From Guyanagaster necrorhizus (Eukaryota > Basidiomycota > Agaricomycetes > Agaricales > Physalacriaceae): a DNA stretch of 64,000 nt. The number at the start of each line of letters is the position of its first letter. The stretch's first letter is position 1. The position numbers and the translations under genes were made by a program. The stretch covers positions 112,864-176,863 of the forward strand of contig NW_025064895.1 of assembly GCF_019112545.1 (NCBI RefSeq), given 5' to 3'. Shown in pieces: positions 36,945 through 49,715 of the stretch. A model generated the notes under the pieces. It was not told the origin of the DNA. It ran no database searches and saw nothing but the letters and a program-made list of their open reading frames with translations.

Positions 36945-37539
36945 TGGAGCACTACTGACTCTCAGAGGGAAATCGTAGGGGTATATGGGAGTGAGTAGTA
37001 AGCAAGGAAGGTAACCGCGGCAGTTCAGCCGAGTGATCCGTTTACAGTCATTCAGAATTACTCACTGCTTGCCTTGATTCTGTCTGTTTTTAACTGTTTC
37101 TTTCAGTTCGACCACTGTGTCATACAGTTCGTCGGATCATTTCAAGGTGGACCTACCCATCCGTTTCGTGTTACTGGTACTCCTCCATTTACTTCGTATT
37201 TCCAGCCGAGTATGGAGTATTGTTTTGCCTGTTGACTGTACAACTTTGTGCTCATGATCACCGGGGTCGCTGTAACGGTTCGCTCATTGGCTAATCTTTC
37301 CTCCGACGTTGGGTTGCGGACCTTGTCCTCGAACAATGAAGAATGAATTGTGACCTTCCTGCCAGACCGGGTGGATCCTCCGAGTGCGGCTGTGCTGTCT
37401 CAATACTCCACGTCCCTATTTAAAATATTGCCACTTGACTGTTTGACTCCCTTTCTACCAGCAGCAGCATCACCGGTCACCTCTCGAGTCTTCTCTGTCT
37501 TCTCTCAATTTCACGATCTTTCACGCTAAATCCACCACC
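36945..37539. other. Divergent promoter region
   Basis: About 595 bases between the DUF676 gene (minus) and the small plus-strand gene. It contains the TATA element at 37417 and a C/T-rich leader before 37540. A short minus-strand open stretch at 37142-37336 has no ATG and is not called. Confidence 0.55.
37417..37425 (+). promoter_or_regulatory. TATA box of the small gene at 37540
   Basis: TATTTAAAA lies about 120 bases upstream of the ATG. It is followed by a pyrimidine-rich stretch (about 37440-37530), a pattern typical of strongly transcribed fungal genes. Confidence 0.6.
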
Positions 37540-37785
37540 ATGATCATGACCACCTCCAGTGATCTCGAGAAAACCGTAGCTGAATGGGTGTCGACAAACG
37601 TGCCAGAATCTGCTGTAGCTGCCACCGAAGAGAAAGCCGCACCACTAAAGGAGGCAAGTGTTGCGTCCTGTGACTCGTCTCCCAAGACGCTGCACAAAAA
37701 GAAGAGCTCTTTTGACCTGCGGGTCGATTATCAGCATGCAGCGTCCGAGGCTCAGGAGGTGTCGCCAAATGCAGACAAGGCATGA
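37540..37785 (+). CDS. Small hydrophilic protein, 81 residues, unrecognised
   Basis: Single open frame, starting MIMTTSSDLEKTVAEW, with an excellent start context (CCACCATGA), an upstream TATA box and a C/T-rich leader. The product is rich in Ala, Ser, Glu and Lys, with KTLHKKKSSFDLRVDYQHA in the second half and no hydrophobic segment. A GCAAGT motif occurs within the frame (near 37652), so, given the GC-AG introns elsewhere in the window, an unrecognised intron cannot be excluded. No function is inferred. Confidence 0.6.
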   Translation: MIMTTSSDLEKTVAEWVSTNVPESAVAATEEKAAPLKEASVASCDSSPKTLHKKKSSFDLRVDYQHAASEAQEVSPNADKA

Positions 37786-38443
37786 AGACGTTTCTCTCAA
37801 TCATACCAGCAGTAAGTTTAACGTGTATGCCGTCTTCTTTGCTCACATCTTCTCAGCGACATGCAATGAACGCAACGAATTACTGACTGTATCAATCATC
37901 TGTTATGAGTTTTTAGCAAGTTTGATTTTTGGTTATTATCGGACTTTTACTGGGATCAAGAACTATTTTAGTTGTCCCCCGCACTTATCATGTTTTCAAT
38001 GATTCCGTTTATCTGGACTTGCTTAGCTTCAAGCATAGCTCCATTCCGAGTCCCAAATGATATTTGAGCAACCCTTCAGGACGTAGAGATACTGCCAGAG
38101 ACGCCAGTCGTGTAGGATCTTATAGTGAGACTAAGACTCTCATGAACCAAGAAATTTCGGTTGCATAACATGACCGACTATCAGTCGATCACGCTGCAGA
38201 TCTCACTTTGAGAGCCGTGACTTGGCAGATTCGCTCGGGCCGAAGTCCCGCCACCCAACGCATCCGAAGTTACCTGTCTCCAAACGAATCAGTATTAAAA
38301 GCCCCGTCCCAACTCGAGGCAAACAACGGAGCGTAATGTACATTTCAAATTTATATGTGACCACAAGATATAGAAGCACGCCTAATCCAAAAGCAAGGAA
38401 ATAGCTGTAACGGTAGCCCAAGAACCATGTTCGCAGAAAGTAT
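37786..38443. other. Intergenic region between convergent genes
   Basis: Lies between the small plus-strand gene and the 3' end of the F-box gene. It should contain both 3' untranslated regions. No gene or repeat was identified. Confidence 0.5.
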
Positions 38444-40310
38444 TTAAAATGGTGGGTACCAATCAACATCATCATACATATCAAAAAATGGAAAGACGTT
38501 GTGTCCATACTCATCATCAAGCGAATCCGAGAACCCATCATCCTCATCGCTATCATACATCTCGCTATCCTGCACTCGATTATCCCACACAAGCTCCACG
38601 ACCACCTCTTCCAGATGCCCTACATCTTCTTCGTACAGATGAGCACAGTCTTCCAAGGACAACTCCTGCACCTCCGTCCCACACTCTGCCCGCACCATCA
38701 ACATGTCCAAAAACATGTCCACAAGATCTGCAAAGTCCGCGCCTGTGAGAATAAGGCTGCGAAGGCGGGGAAAGTAAACGCTATCAGGCGTCTGTCCCTT
38801 CTTCCGCAGATTGTATCCTTGATCTGCATCTACGACCGATGGTGGCCTGATCTCGCTCAGGGCCCTGGTGAAAATCTTTGTGGCACCCGCTAATTCAATT
38901 TTCTGCAGCTTGGGTAAAGAACCAAACAGGTCTATCCAGGTGGTATGTTTGAAATCGCACTCGGGATCGAAGACGCGGAGGACTCGGAGCTGGGCAAGTG
39001 GTAAAGCTCGGCAAATGGTTTGTGTAACTTGCTCTTTTGTGCCAAATGAGTCGGGTCGCCATGAAAGCTGCAATTCGAGAGCCGGCGGAGCAAATTGCAC
39101 GCAATTAGCGAAGGAATTTGAGATAGTATAGGCGGAAAAGCGAACGTCGTTCGGATACACACTCGTCAATGATAGCACCTTGAAAGGGGCGCCTTTCAGG
39201 GTCTTGTCGGAAGAGATGTCGACGAATGTCCGTGACTTGGAGATCGTGGGTACAAGCGAGGAGAAATCCGCTCCTGTCCCTTTGGTGCCATTTAGGATGA
39301 GCCGCATCGTCGCCGTGGAGGGGAAATCGATGTGGTTCAGGAGGTTAGCGCTTTCAAGAACGGTCGAGGTAAGGCAAATCTGTGATAAATGAAGCAGGGA
39401 TATAATATGGGAGGGACTGGGTAGAGTTTTGGTAGTTTCGGAAACAATGGGCAGAGCATGTTCTAAATCAAGTGTCTCAAGCCAAGGCACCTGTTCGAGC
39501 ACATCGACGAGTTGAGAAATAGTGGGTCTGAAATCACCTGGTTCCACTATCTTGAGGTAAGTGAGATTTTGCATTAGAGCAGAATCCCAGTGTACTTGAC
39601 ACCGATTGAGGTCGAGATGACGCAACCGTGGGGCTTGACCATCTAAGAAATTATCGGGAAGGACGATCTTCTCTTCGACTTCGTGGTAGCGAATGTAAAC
39701 CTGGGAAATACAAAGCTTGGTGAGGAAAGGTGCACGCTTCGTTATGCCAGTGAGATATTTCTCCATGTTTTTAGTACCGGTAAGGCTGAGTTCGGCGGAG
39801 CGATCGACTTGCTTCATGGCATTGTCGAACGCGGCAAGCATTTTTGGGGTCATGTAGGTGAGGTCAGCGACGATGGTCAGAGGGGCCATCTTTGATCGTT
39901 TAAGCATTTCATGGGCCCAAGCAGGAGTCGTGAAGGGGGGCGAGCTCCACAAGGCTGGAAAGCCGAGTGCAACGGCGCGCCAATGCTGCGAGACGTGGGA
40001 AACATTGATCCACAAAAGTGACTTGTAGGATCCATGAGGATAGGATACGAAGAGAAATATTCTGGAGAGCATTTCGGGAGGGAGCTTGGAGATGGGCGCG
40101 AGGGCATTCCGCTGCGATTTGAGGTCCCTGACTGCCTCTTCATGCTGGAGTATTTCTGCGTCGATTTGCGAGACTGAAGGGGAGCCCTTGGCACTTGGAG
40201 TCGTGGCTGAAAAGAATTGAAGAGATGAGTAGGAACGCAGCGACAGACAGGGTAGACGGACCAGTCATGTTGTTTGGGTCGGAAGGTAGGCCAGCTACTG
40301 TTTCAGTCAT
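38444..40310 (-). CDS. F-box protein with leucine-rich-repeat-like region
   Basis: F-box proteins dock substrates to SCF ubiquitin ligases through Skp1. Two exons, 40310-40262 and 40206-38444, join across a 55-nt intron to 603 residues, starting MTETVAGLPSDPNN. After a short helix (LQHEEAVRDLKSQRNAL) comes the F-box, ISKLPPEMLSRIFLFVSYP to about VSQHWRAVALGFPALWSS. The rest contains irregular leucine-rich segments (PRLRHLDLNRCQ, LTYLKIVEPGDF, VPWLETLDLEHAL, LRSLILTGADF, VQELSLEDCAHL). The C-terminus is strongly acidic (SDEDDGFSDSLDDE). This layout is typical of the large F-box family expanded in Agaricomycetes, where most substrates are unknown. It is divergent from the Ppo gene. Confidence 0.9.
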
Positions 40311-41166
40311 ACTGAACTGCAAACTGAACCAGCTTTTTATCGCCTAGTAAGGGAAACACAGCCTGGTTACTAGCGTTGTCGTTGTCGTGGACGTTGGCGG
40401 CAACCTGATAACGATTGCGGAGCGCGTGACACTCGTGACCGTATTGCTTTTCTGCCACCCACTGCGACGAAGGTTCAAGAAAACAGAATTCCATTTCGCT
40501 AAAAGAGTTTCATATATTTTCTGATGATATACGTGCTAATACGTGACCAATGATATCAGTCTCCATTGCAGGGTCGCGGAGTTTCTGTATGCTTATTTCT
40601 GGTAGCCGCAGCTACATCACTTCTTTGCGATACTCCACCTTCCTTGCACGATTTGTTCGGGATCACATAATTCCATTTGTACGATAGACAGGAAAACGGT
40701 CAGAGGACGCAGCAGGCTCCGTACAATTTGATCTGTCACTGTCACTGCTGGGCATTCCTGAATCTTTGTATTGTAGGAAGCCAGTGAGCTATACTGCCTG
40801 TAAGCTGCGAGTGATAAATTTTTAAGGTAAATGCTGATATTACGACGCAGAAGTACTCTTCAGGACATGCATGACCCTGCAGCAAACAGAGGGACGGGGG
40901 AATGACTCCAACTGAGTCTAAGGAATGCAAGGAATTTGCGCTTGCTGCCAATCCGTCCATTAACAGCAAGTACCTTAATCTCATTACGATACCCGAGCAT
41001 ACCCGTTATCTCAGCGTCCATTCATCTTGTCAACGCATGCAACTCTCAAAGCTGGGACAATTTCTTAACTCCGTTGCGTATGCTCATCGGAGCCGCTCTC
41101 TGCACGCTATATATATAGTTCAGCCATGAAAGTAATTGTTTCCTGCCTTTCTTCCTCTTTCCAGAA
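40311..41166. other. Divergent intergenic region (F-box / Ppo)
   Basis: About 850 bases that must contain both promoters. Apart from the TATA element of the Ppo gene at 41108-41117, nothing specific was identified. Confidence 0.5.
41108..41117 (+). promoter_or_regulatory. TATA box of the Ppo gene
   Basis: TATATATATA lies about 50 bases upstream of the ATG at 41167. Position and composition fit a core promoter. Confidence 0.6.
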
Positions 41167-44100
41167 ATGACCACTCCTGCCAGTACTTCGCTGCGAAAGT
41201 CATCCATCTTTCGTCGTCAGAGCCGCCAAATTAATGCGACGGTACAATTTATTGATGTCTTCGCCTTGATTTCGTTCTCAGCATCTCTCATTCTAGGTCG
41301 TCGAGTCCAACGGGACCGGTACTGCGGCGATGAATAGCGGCCCATCGTCTGCAAAGCAAGAGAAACCCACTAGCAATGGCACTGTGCTTCCGAAAGTTTT
41401 GGCAGACTTACAAGAAGAGGTCAAGAAGGGCTTACCGTTGAGCCATTCGACTATAGTGAGCCAGAATTTCTCATGCAAAGTGAATAAAGCAACCCATATA
41501 AAAAAATCTTCAGGCCGCTCTCTTAGATTATATACACAACACAGATAGCCTTGATGACAGAAAGCTGCTGGTAACTACTCCCGGTCTATGCAGCTCGTAT
41601 ACTTGATTATCGTCTGTGTACAGCTTGAACATGGCCTCGTTTTCCTCTCGCGTATGCCTCCTGGGCCCTTGGCTCAAAGCCTTCAGAACAAGGCCATATC
41701 TTTGCGTATGTTGTGTTTAATGGTCTATTAAATACGCTGATCCTTTTCCAGTGTATAATGATCTCTCCCACCCTCCGGCTACGTATATCGGAAATGAATA
41801 TAAATTCCGCTCGGCGGATGGCTCGAACAATAATATTCTAGCTCCAGACATGGGAAAGGCCGGAACACCATACGCCAGAAGTGTACAACAGACTCATCCA
41901 TTGCCAAGGCGAGATATGCCAGATGCTGGTTTGATTTTCGATACGTAAGCCATTCATCTCTCCGTTGTCAGTCAATGATCTAATTTGGTTGCTTACAGTC
42001 TCTTGAAACGCGAGGGTGTAAGTTACCTCTCTGATTCCTAACGCCACACTAACCTAGTATGCAGTTCGTCAAGCATCCAGGAGGTTTGTCTTCTCTCATG
42101 TTTGCATTCGCCGCTCTCGTTATCCACACGTGAGTGGCGTGTCATTGTACTCATCGTATCTCCACTCCTCTAATAATAGCTTTCAAGTGTATTCCGTACA
42201 TCACATACTGACATCAGCATCAACGAGACATCTTCGTACGTGGATCTGGCACCTTTGTACGGTCATAACCAAGGAACGCAAGACAAAGTCCGGAAGTACG
42301 ACGGATATGGGAAGCTGCATAACGATGTCTTCGCTGAAGATAGGCTTATGCTGCTCCCGCCCGCTGTTTGCGTGCTCTTGGTGCTCTTCTGTAGGAATCA
42401 CAACGTGAGTATGTTTCATTCATGGTTGTTAGGAGGAAGCTGACCCATCTCCTATAGTATATCGCCCAGAAACTTTACGAGATAAATGAACATGGTATCT
42501 ACGTCGGCCCCTCAGAGCTGTCGGAGGAAGATACCCGAAAACAGGACGAAGAGTTGTTCCAGACTGCTCGTCTAGTCAACTGTGGCTGGTTCGGGACTGG
42601 TATCTGTTCAATCTTTGTCTTGTGTAAACAGGGAGCTGACGTTTCGCTAGTCGTATTTTCTGATTACTTCTCGTGTATTTTGGGTCTTGTACGGGAGGGC
42701 AGCAGCTGGAGTTTAAGTCCATTTGGTGCACGTGCACTGTCCGCAATTATCGACGTGGTACTCATCTTGGATGCAGGAATTCCGGAAGGACGATCACACC
42801 ATATTCGAGCGTGGAGAAGGAAACGTCTGTAGCGTTGAGGTACGTCCATATTTCTAACTTGGGACATCAATCTTTACGCGTATTTAGTTTAACTGTCTTT
42901 ATCGATGGCATGCTACCACGAGCGCCAACGATGAAAAGTGGGTGGAACAACTCATGGATGATATGTTCGAGGGGAAATCATTTGATGAAGTAACCATGGC
43001 GGACTTCAAGGCCGTTGGGGAGAAGTTGAGTGAAATGGACCCAGACTTGACCCACTGGACTTTTGGACAGTGAGTGCAGCATTTTCTCGAAATGGACCAA
43101 GTCACAGGACATTTGTTTCAGCATGACCCGACAAGAGGACGGCTCCTTTAAGGATGAAGACTTGGCCAAGGTTTTACATGATGCGTAAGGAATGAAAATC
43201 TTAGGGAACTGTCGCTGTCATTAACTGTCATCCGTAGAACCGACGAACCTGCGGCTGCTTTCAGGGCAAGGGGAACACCGCGTATGCCGTCTCTTCATGA
43301 ATGAAAGAGTATGAACATTGATTTCTATGAAGCCTCCATGCGTCTCCACGAAATACTAGGAATAGAACAGAACCGGCGCTGGGGAATATGCTCTCTCAAC
43401 GAGTTCAGAAAAGTGCGTACCCTATTTTTCGTGTTGCTTTTCCGCAGCACTGATCGCATTCGTGGATCTAGTTCCTGGGACTTAAGCGTAGGTGGTTCCG
43501 ACATGAATGCATTCCACAATCTGAATGACAATGTTATTGACAGCGTATTCCACATTCCTGGAATGGAACTCCGACCCTGAGATAGCCAACACTGCGGAGA
43601 AGTTGTACGGCAATATCAATAATCTGGAGCTGTACGTCGGTCTCCAAGCTGAGGAAGCCAAGCCACTTGTTGACGGAGCCGGCCTATGTCCTGGTAAGCA
43701 TCCTCCTTTAGGCTTTTGTAGGTCCTTCTTGAACAATATGCAGGCTACACGATAAGCCGCGCCATCCTCAGTGATGCCGTCGCACTCACTCGTGGCGACC
43801 GATTCTTCACACGGGACTTTACTCCCGCTAATCTCACCTCCTGGGGTTTCGCCGACTGTCAGCGCGACCCAGACGCCTTTGGATTCGGCAGCGCTCTTGG
43901 GAAGCTTTTCCTGAGAACTCTCCCGCATGAGTTTGGGGAGAATGGTAACAGCGTGTACGCTTTCTTCCCGTTGATGACGCCGGATTCCATGAAAGTCCAT
44001 TTGACAAAGATGGGTTTGGTGGATCGGTATGACTTGACGAGACCGGTGAAGAAGGCAATCGGGGTGGCGGCATTTACGAGTGGTAGCGCCAAGTATGTGA

Positions 44101-45698
44101 ACAGGGCAGCGAAGATACTTGGCGGGAAAGGCAAAGGGTAGTGTGTCTTCCTTCCTTAAGGTGGCTTCTCTCTGAAATTTCAGTACAGGTTTTACATCGC
44201 ACAAGATGATGAGAAACGTCGTGGAGTTGTTGTCCGTGCGCTGACCGAGGCCATAGGATCAGAGGACAAGATCGGGCAGTATTTCTATTCTGAGACTGTG
44301 ACCCTTATGTCAGAGCAGTCGGTGCGCATGGTAGGAGGCGACAAGCGTGCCATCGATATTGTGCGTGACGTCTTCAAACCGCTGACGGTCGGTTGGGTTG
44401 CGACGCAAGTGGTGCGTTTTACATTCAATTCAGCTTGGATGCACGATTCACGTACTTGGTTTGTAGGCTGGGATTCAGTTGACAAAGGGAAGTCAACATG
44501 GAGTGTACACACCCGCTGAACTGTATGACGTCCTAGGGGACATCTTCGAGTGCGTTATAGGTCCCTATCCATCATTCGCCAGCTAATTCTTATCTTGACA
44601 GATACATATTCCTGAGCGTAGAGGACTCCAAACTAGCGAACTTTGAGCAGAAAGTGCAGAAGGATGTCAAACAACTATCTAGTCATCTCAAATCTGCCGA
44701 AAAGGTGATGTCTGTGCAGGTGCATTCTCCTCGGATGTCAGCTGAACGTGGCATGCTAGTTCTCTATCGTTAATTTGGTTGAGAATGCCCTCTCGTCCAA
44801 CAAAAGTGAGAAAAAGACTGATGAGAAACTTATCAAACGTCTTGGCGAGCTCGGAATACCGGGTGATGAAGTTAACAACACGGTTTTAGCCATCTTGATC
44901 GGTGCATCGGTGGAGCTTTCTCTGTGTGAGTGGTGGAAGATCTTGGTAACACATATCAGGGCTTATACTTCCTCAGCCCTGACGAACATGCTTAATATCA
45001 CCCTTGACTCTGACGTCCAATCCGTTACAAACGAAGGACGAGTTCGCGAAGCAATGCGTAAGCTCGCTTCATCAACTTCTTATTTACGTGGTCCCTTATC
45101 AAGAATGCAGGTCTCGATCCCACCTTCCATGGAACACCAGGTACCTCTTTCTCTTCTTACGTGTGCATGGTTTTAACCTGACGGACGATCTGTCCACCGC
45201 AGTTGATTCAAAACCGGCTGCTAACAGTTACGTCCAGGAAGATATCTTCGGCGTGTCAAGGTAAGTATCGATCTAACTCATCGTAACTATCTCACGAAAT
45301 GTTTTGCTAGGTGTCTGGGAGAGCAATTGACTGTAAAGGTTTGTGCTTATCATCGTGTTTATCTCTCAGCATCATTGATGTCTCGATAGATCTTACGCGA
45401 AACGCTTCGAGCCGTGCTTGGCCATCCTGGTATATGTCGTGGTCCCGGACAATCGGGTGTACTGAACAGGTAAGCAAGAATCGGCTGTAGTTCTGATAAT
45501 ACTACCAAAACTGATCAACGTCTAAAGGTTCAAGATCGAAGACAAGATCAGAGAGAATCTTCGGTACGGTTACCTGGATGGTGACAAACAGATATCTCCG
45601 TGGCCCACATCACTGATAGTGCAGGTAAGCTTTCAATAACGATCGTTTCCAGCACTTTCTAACGCGTCCTTTAGTTCGACGGACCTGTGAAGCAGTAA
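41167..45698 (+). CDS. ppo: Psi-factor-producing oxygenase (fatty-acid dioxygenase/P450 fusion)
   Basis: Ppo enzymes convert linoleic or oleic acid to hydroperoxides (haem peroxidase-like domain) and then to diols or other oxylipins (P450 domain), signals that tune sexual and asexual development. The ATG at 41167 starts MTTPASTSLRKSSIFRRQS. The dioxygenase half shows PATYIGNEYKFRSADGS, FVKHPGGLSSLMFAFAALVI, SSYVDLAPLYGHNQ and LYRWHATTSANDEKW, which carries the Tyr and proximal His of the cyclooxygenase-like site. The second half shows VRALTEAIGSEDKI, KLIKRLGELGIPGDEVNNTV and RCLGEQLTVKILRETL, which keeps the P450 Cys (C-L-G), ending PWPTSLIVQFDGPVKQ. Introns are numerous and short. The gene appears intact, but I did not fix every exon. 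Regiospecificity cannot be read from sequence alone. Confidence 0.92.
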
Positions 45699-46595
45699 GA
45701 AGATAAATGAAACTGGAAGGATAGCTCCGCTATGATCTTGCGGTGTTTTGAAGGAGATATGTGTATTCGTCCCGGGGTTAGCAAAGATAAATAATGACCT
45801 TCACGATTCATTGTTCTTCGGTTACCGATTAATGATTTTTTGACTAGTGCAGAATGATGACAAACCAGTCGGTATATATCACACCATTCATCGGACTCCA
45901 GGTTGGAGACGAAGTGAAGGGAAACGTGGGTATGTATTCAAGGTGAAGATGTTGGATCCGATGCCGGCGTGGGAACTTCCCAAAGGGGCCCGTGTACCTT
46001 TTAGAGTTGATAGTAAGAAGCGGACCAACGGAATCCAAGACTTTGTTGCCTGGCTTCAAAGTTAGGAGATCCAGCACGGATTTATGGCATAGCACACGGG
46101 GTGCTATAAGGATCAACCCTTCGAATTTTGAGTATAGTGGACGACAGAAGAGATGGATCGTGACTTTCAGGCGGCAGGATGTAATAGGCATCTGGTGCAG
46201 ATGGGTAGCTCTCGTTAAGGTATTACAAATCAGTATGAGTCATAAATCTCCTAAGACATAAGGGGGTTCAGAATCACCCAAATGGATGATTCAGTAATGA
46301 CTCGGACTTGTATCAGGAAAAGGAATGGTTCAATTGGATTGATATTCTGAGATTCTCTTGAAACGCAATAGTCTTACTTAGAGCCAATCTCACGCAACTT
46401 ACGAAGAAACAGAAGACCATTTATTTGCGAGGGCCTAACGATTCATAGGAGATAAGTATGTTTTTATGAACATACTCCCAGCCTCCCAGAAGAAAAAGAT
46501 GTTATATATGGTCTCACAACTATGCTTCTCTCTACAAGAAAGAGTGGGTAATATACAAGGCACTTTCCACAGCGTCTTCCACAAAAAACACCTGC
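45699..46595. other. Intergenic region between convergent genes
   Basis: About 900 bases between the 3' ends of Ppo and PMT4. An open stretch at 45847-46065 lacks an early ATG and is not called. No repeat was identified. Confidence 0.5.
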
Positions 46596-49399
46596 TTAAG
46601 CTGGAACCTCCGCAGTCATTTTTCCAGCAAAATGGAGTGTCCATGTAGACAGCAGTCGGTGCTGGTTTACTTGATCACCAGTGAGGCTAAGATGATTCAG
46701 TCAGCGCAGACACTCCCACTTTGTAAGAAAAACATACCCAGGTGTGCCATAGGTTAAAGGCGCCAGGAAAACAAACATCGAGAACAATACGATGCAAAAT
46801 AATACAAAGAGTATAGGTCCTTTCAAGCCGATGTCCGCGTAAGTTCGAACTTTTGGACGCGTTAATGGCCCATGGATCGATGACGGGTAGTTGATGGTAT
46901 CAGAAAGCATGAAGTTCAACACGGAGCCTGCAATCAGGGCAGAGGCTACGTGCGAAGGGAGATAGTGGTGGACGAAAAGCTGTCGGTTCATCAGGAAGAA
47001 AGGGAAGTAATGTACCGCCCAAATGACAAAGAAGAATCCTGTCGAGCTCCAAAGACGGTTGCGAACAGCTGAAAAAAAATAGTCAGCATAAGGACTACGC
47101 GTAATTTTGGTACTAACGATCTCCAATAGGATTATGGTTTCTACGTCGGGCCAAAAGATCGGCGCCGAGGATACCAACGTAGATCGACAACATAACCACA
47201 CATGTCCACCAGCCCACCACATTGCCAATTAGATATATTTGCTTCTGCTCATCGTTCTCAGTCCAGAAACTTATTCCACTCAATAAGAACGGCCAGTTAA
47301 TCGGGCTACTGGCATAGGGATGCGAAGCCGTCAGACCCGCGTTATGCTGCAACATCAACAACTGGAGTTCTCCCCATTTGCGGAAGAAGTTCATCTTCTT
47401 CGGGACTTTCGGAGGTGCCGGCGCAGTGTGGTTTCTGACTTCATCGTCATCTTTGAAGTAACGATCGCCTTTAGACATGGATACGCTCCTGTACACATTC
47501 ACTCACCCTCCGTAGCAATGATCTCGTCAACATACCATGTTGCTGATTTTTCTGTTGCGCTTTTATGACCATTGACTTCCTGCTGCTTAAATGCCCAGTC
47601 AGGGAGCTGTTTGTTGTGTGTCCACATCGAGACAAGGGTAGGGACGTGGACTAGTTTGAAGTACCCAGACTTCGTCTTCCAGGCCTCGCCGTCGTGAGAG
47701 TCGATGAGGTGAAGTCTAAATAACGTGTCATTATATCGTGAATGGTCATCCCTTGGCCAGGTTGTGAATTCCTCGTTAGTAGGCATGAGGGGGGATGCGA
47801 CATCGTGCGTCAGGAGAAGCGTATTAGTGTTGACATGGAGGAGCTGGATCATGTCATCGTTGCGAACAATCCGACCACGACCGGTTTCGGGCAGTGATTT
47901 GGTGGGTATGACTTGCCAAAAATTGTTCGTATCATTATGGGCATAACCAGTGACCTGCTGTCCTGTGAACAGTCAAGGCGTGGCTCAAGTGACGAAGATT
48001 TCAAGGTATTACCTTGACTGCTGATACGACCATCCTCGTATTTCAGAGGATACTTCTCAGGGTGCGAGTGCAAATACACTTTGGTGTCCTTGTGTCGCAG
48101 AGTGATGGTGTCAAAATATCTGATATCTGATGCACGGTGAGTATGTTAGAGAAATGAGTCTTGGCACCCGTACCTTGACTGTTCAATAGCATTTCGTTAC
48201 CCGCGAGCGTTTCTTGAAATGCGGGGCTCATGAATGTGTCACCAGGCCCAGATTGTGTGAGAATAGCGAAGTGGATATAGAAGAAAGATAGATAGATCAC
48301 GAAAGGGACTACGATGAGTCCAATTGCCCTAGCGGTAAAATGTCTCCAGAAATGATCCTGAAGTGAACAACTTGAGTATACCGTCAATAAAAAATGAATA
48401 CGGGACATACCATAGTATTTCCCTTCTTGTAATCCAGAAGATCCCAGAGGTCGATGAGAACGGCAACACCGATTGCAAAGACCGTGAGGATACCATTAAC
48501 TTTGGATCCCCAGGTACACGCCATAAACGTTCCCGTGAGAATCAGCCAGACCCACCATTCTGTGGAGAATTCCCAGTGACGGAGCTTCTGGAATCGTATG
48601 TAGGAGTATATGGTGAGTGACATGAAGAAGATTAGTGTAGCGTCAAGAAGGATGAGGCGAGACTGTGCGATGTGGGCATTGTCTAGACAATGATGAGAAT
48701 ATTATTGTTAATAAAGGCAGGAAATAAATGATTACGCACCGAAGAGAATGAGAGATGCCGAGAATGCTGCTATGACCGTGGAGTACCCGCTCTGCTTCAT
48801 AATGGCATAGACAACCGGGATTGTGAGACTTCCGAGGATAGCTGGGAGGGCGCGCATGCCAATGTAGGGAACATGGTTGAGCGTATAGCTGTCGCCAATG
48901 TCCTCGAATTGGAACTGGCCGTCGAATCCAACAAACCAGCCTGCAAGACCGAACAGTAACTTCGCAAAAGGAGGATGCACGTCGAAGTAGTATGTCCGCA
49001 GGATGTAGTACGAGGCAAATTTGCCGAAATGGACCTCGTCAAAACTTCATTGCCTATTTTCAACAGAGGAATACAAGAAAAAAGAGGCTGACGTACACGA
49101 CTTGGTCAGGGTGACTGAGTTTGTACAAGCGCAGCGCGAACGCCAGCATCGTCAGTATTCCTACAACGATGATACTAGCTTGGTCTGTTTCAAGGATCCG
49201 CTCTATAGGATGACGATCGTTCTGTCCTTTCGTCAGACGGTATTTCCAGCGAGACAAGAAAACATACAGGATTTTGATACACGTGGTCCGCAGGTTCATC
49301 CTGCTGGAAATTTTCATGTGTGCTAGGGGAACCTGTGATGCCTTTGGGACGTCTCAGTCGTGGAGACTTTGAGGTCATCGACGTCGATGACGACGACAT
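46596..49399 (-). CDS. PMT4: Protein O-mannosyltransferase, PMT4 type
   Basis: PMT proteins are ER membrane enzymes that move mannose from dolichyl-phosphate-mannose to Ser/Thr of secretory proteins, important for the cell wall. The ATG at 49399 starts MSSSSTSMTSKSPRLRRPK. The first loop holds the catalytic Asp-Glu pair in DEVHFGKFASYYILRTYYF and FDVHPPFAKLLFGLAGWF. Transmembrane segments follow (VVGILTMLAFALRLYKL, FIYIHFAIL region). The MIR part shows RYFDTITLRHKDTKVYLHSH, IQLLHVNTNTLLLTHDV and SGYFKLVHVPTLVSMW. The C-terminal membrane block ends FLAPLTYGTPG, and a last exon after a GT-AG intron adds LTGDQVNQHRLLSTWTLHF before the stop at 46596. The sequence order fits the PMT4 subfamily rather than PMT1 or PMT2. 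No lesion was seen. Confidence 0.93.
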
Positions 49400-49715
49400 A
49401 GTGAGAGGGAGTAATGGCTGAATGAGTGAAGAGAAGATTGAACTGTAGGAATTTGTTCAAGTTGAAGCAATGCTATTATGTAAGCAGGAGTTTGTCTCGC
49501 GGAGTCTACCAAGCTCGGGCTTCTAAAATTCCTATCCTATCCTGCTGGTCATAAAATGGACATTCTTGCTTGAAATGTCCATCTTCTGAACAAAAAAATT
49601 AGTAAATGGATGTATATTTTCTGGCCAATCTGCTTTTCTAATACTTTCTTCCGTGAATCCTTGGCAAGATCTACCTCCGTCGGACTTCGGGCCGACCTAC
49701 TCTCACTCTTCCACC
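49400..49715. promoter_or_regulatory. Shared divergent promoter (PMT4 / PL14-like)
   Basis: Only 316 bases separate the two start codons, so both promoters must overlap here or be bidirectional. No clear TATA box was seen on either side. Confidence 0.5.

Noticed and set aside
37142..37336. Open minus-strand frame of 64 codons
   Set aside because: No ATG at its beginning and it falls in a promoter region; composition alone is not enough.
38449..38893. Plus-strand His/Pro-rich frames opposite the F-box gene
   Set aside because: They are antisense shadows of the acidic and leucine-rich F-box coding sequence.
45847..46065. Open plus-strand frame of 72 codons
   Set aside because: It opens on GTG, has no early ATG, no recognised family and no supported splice partner; it lies between two convergent 3' ends.
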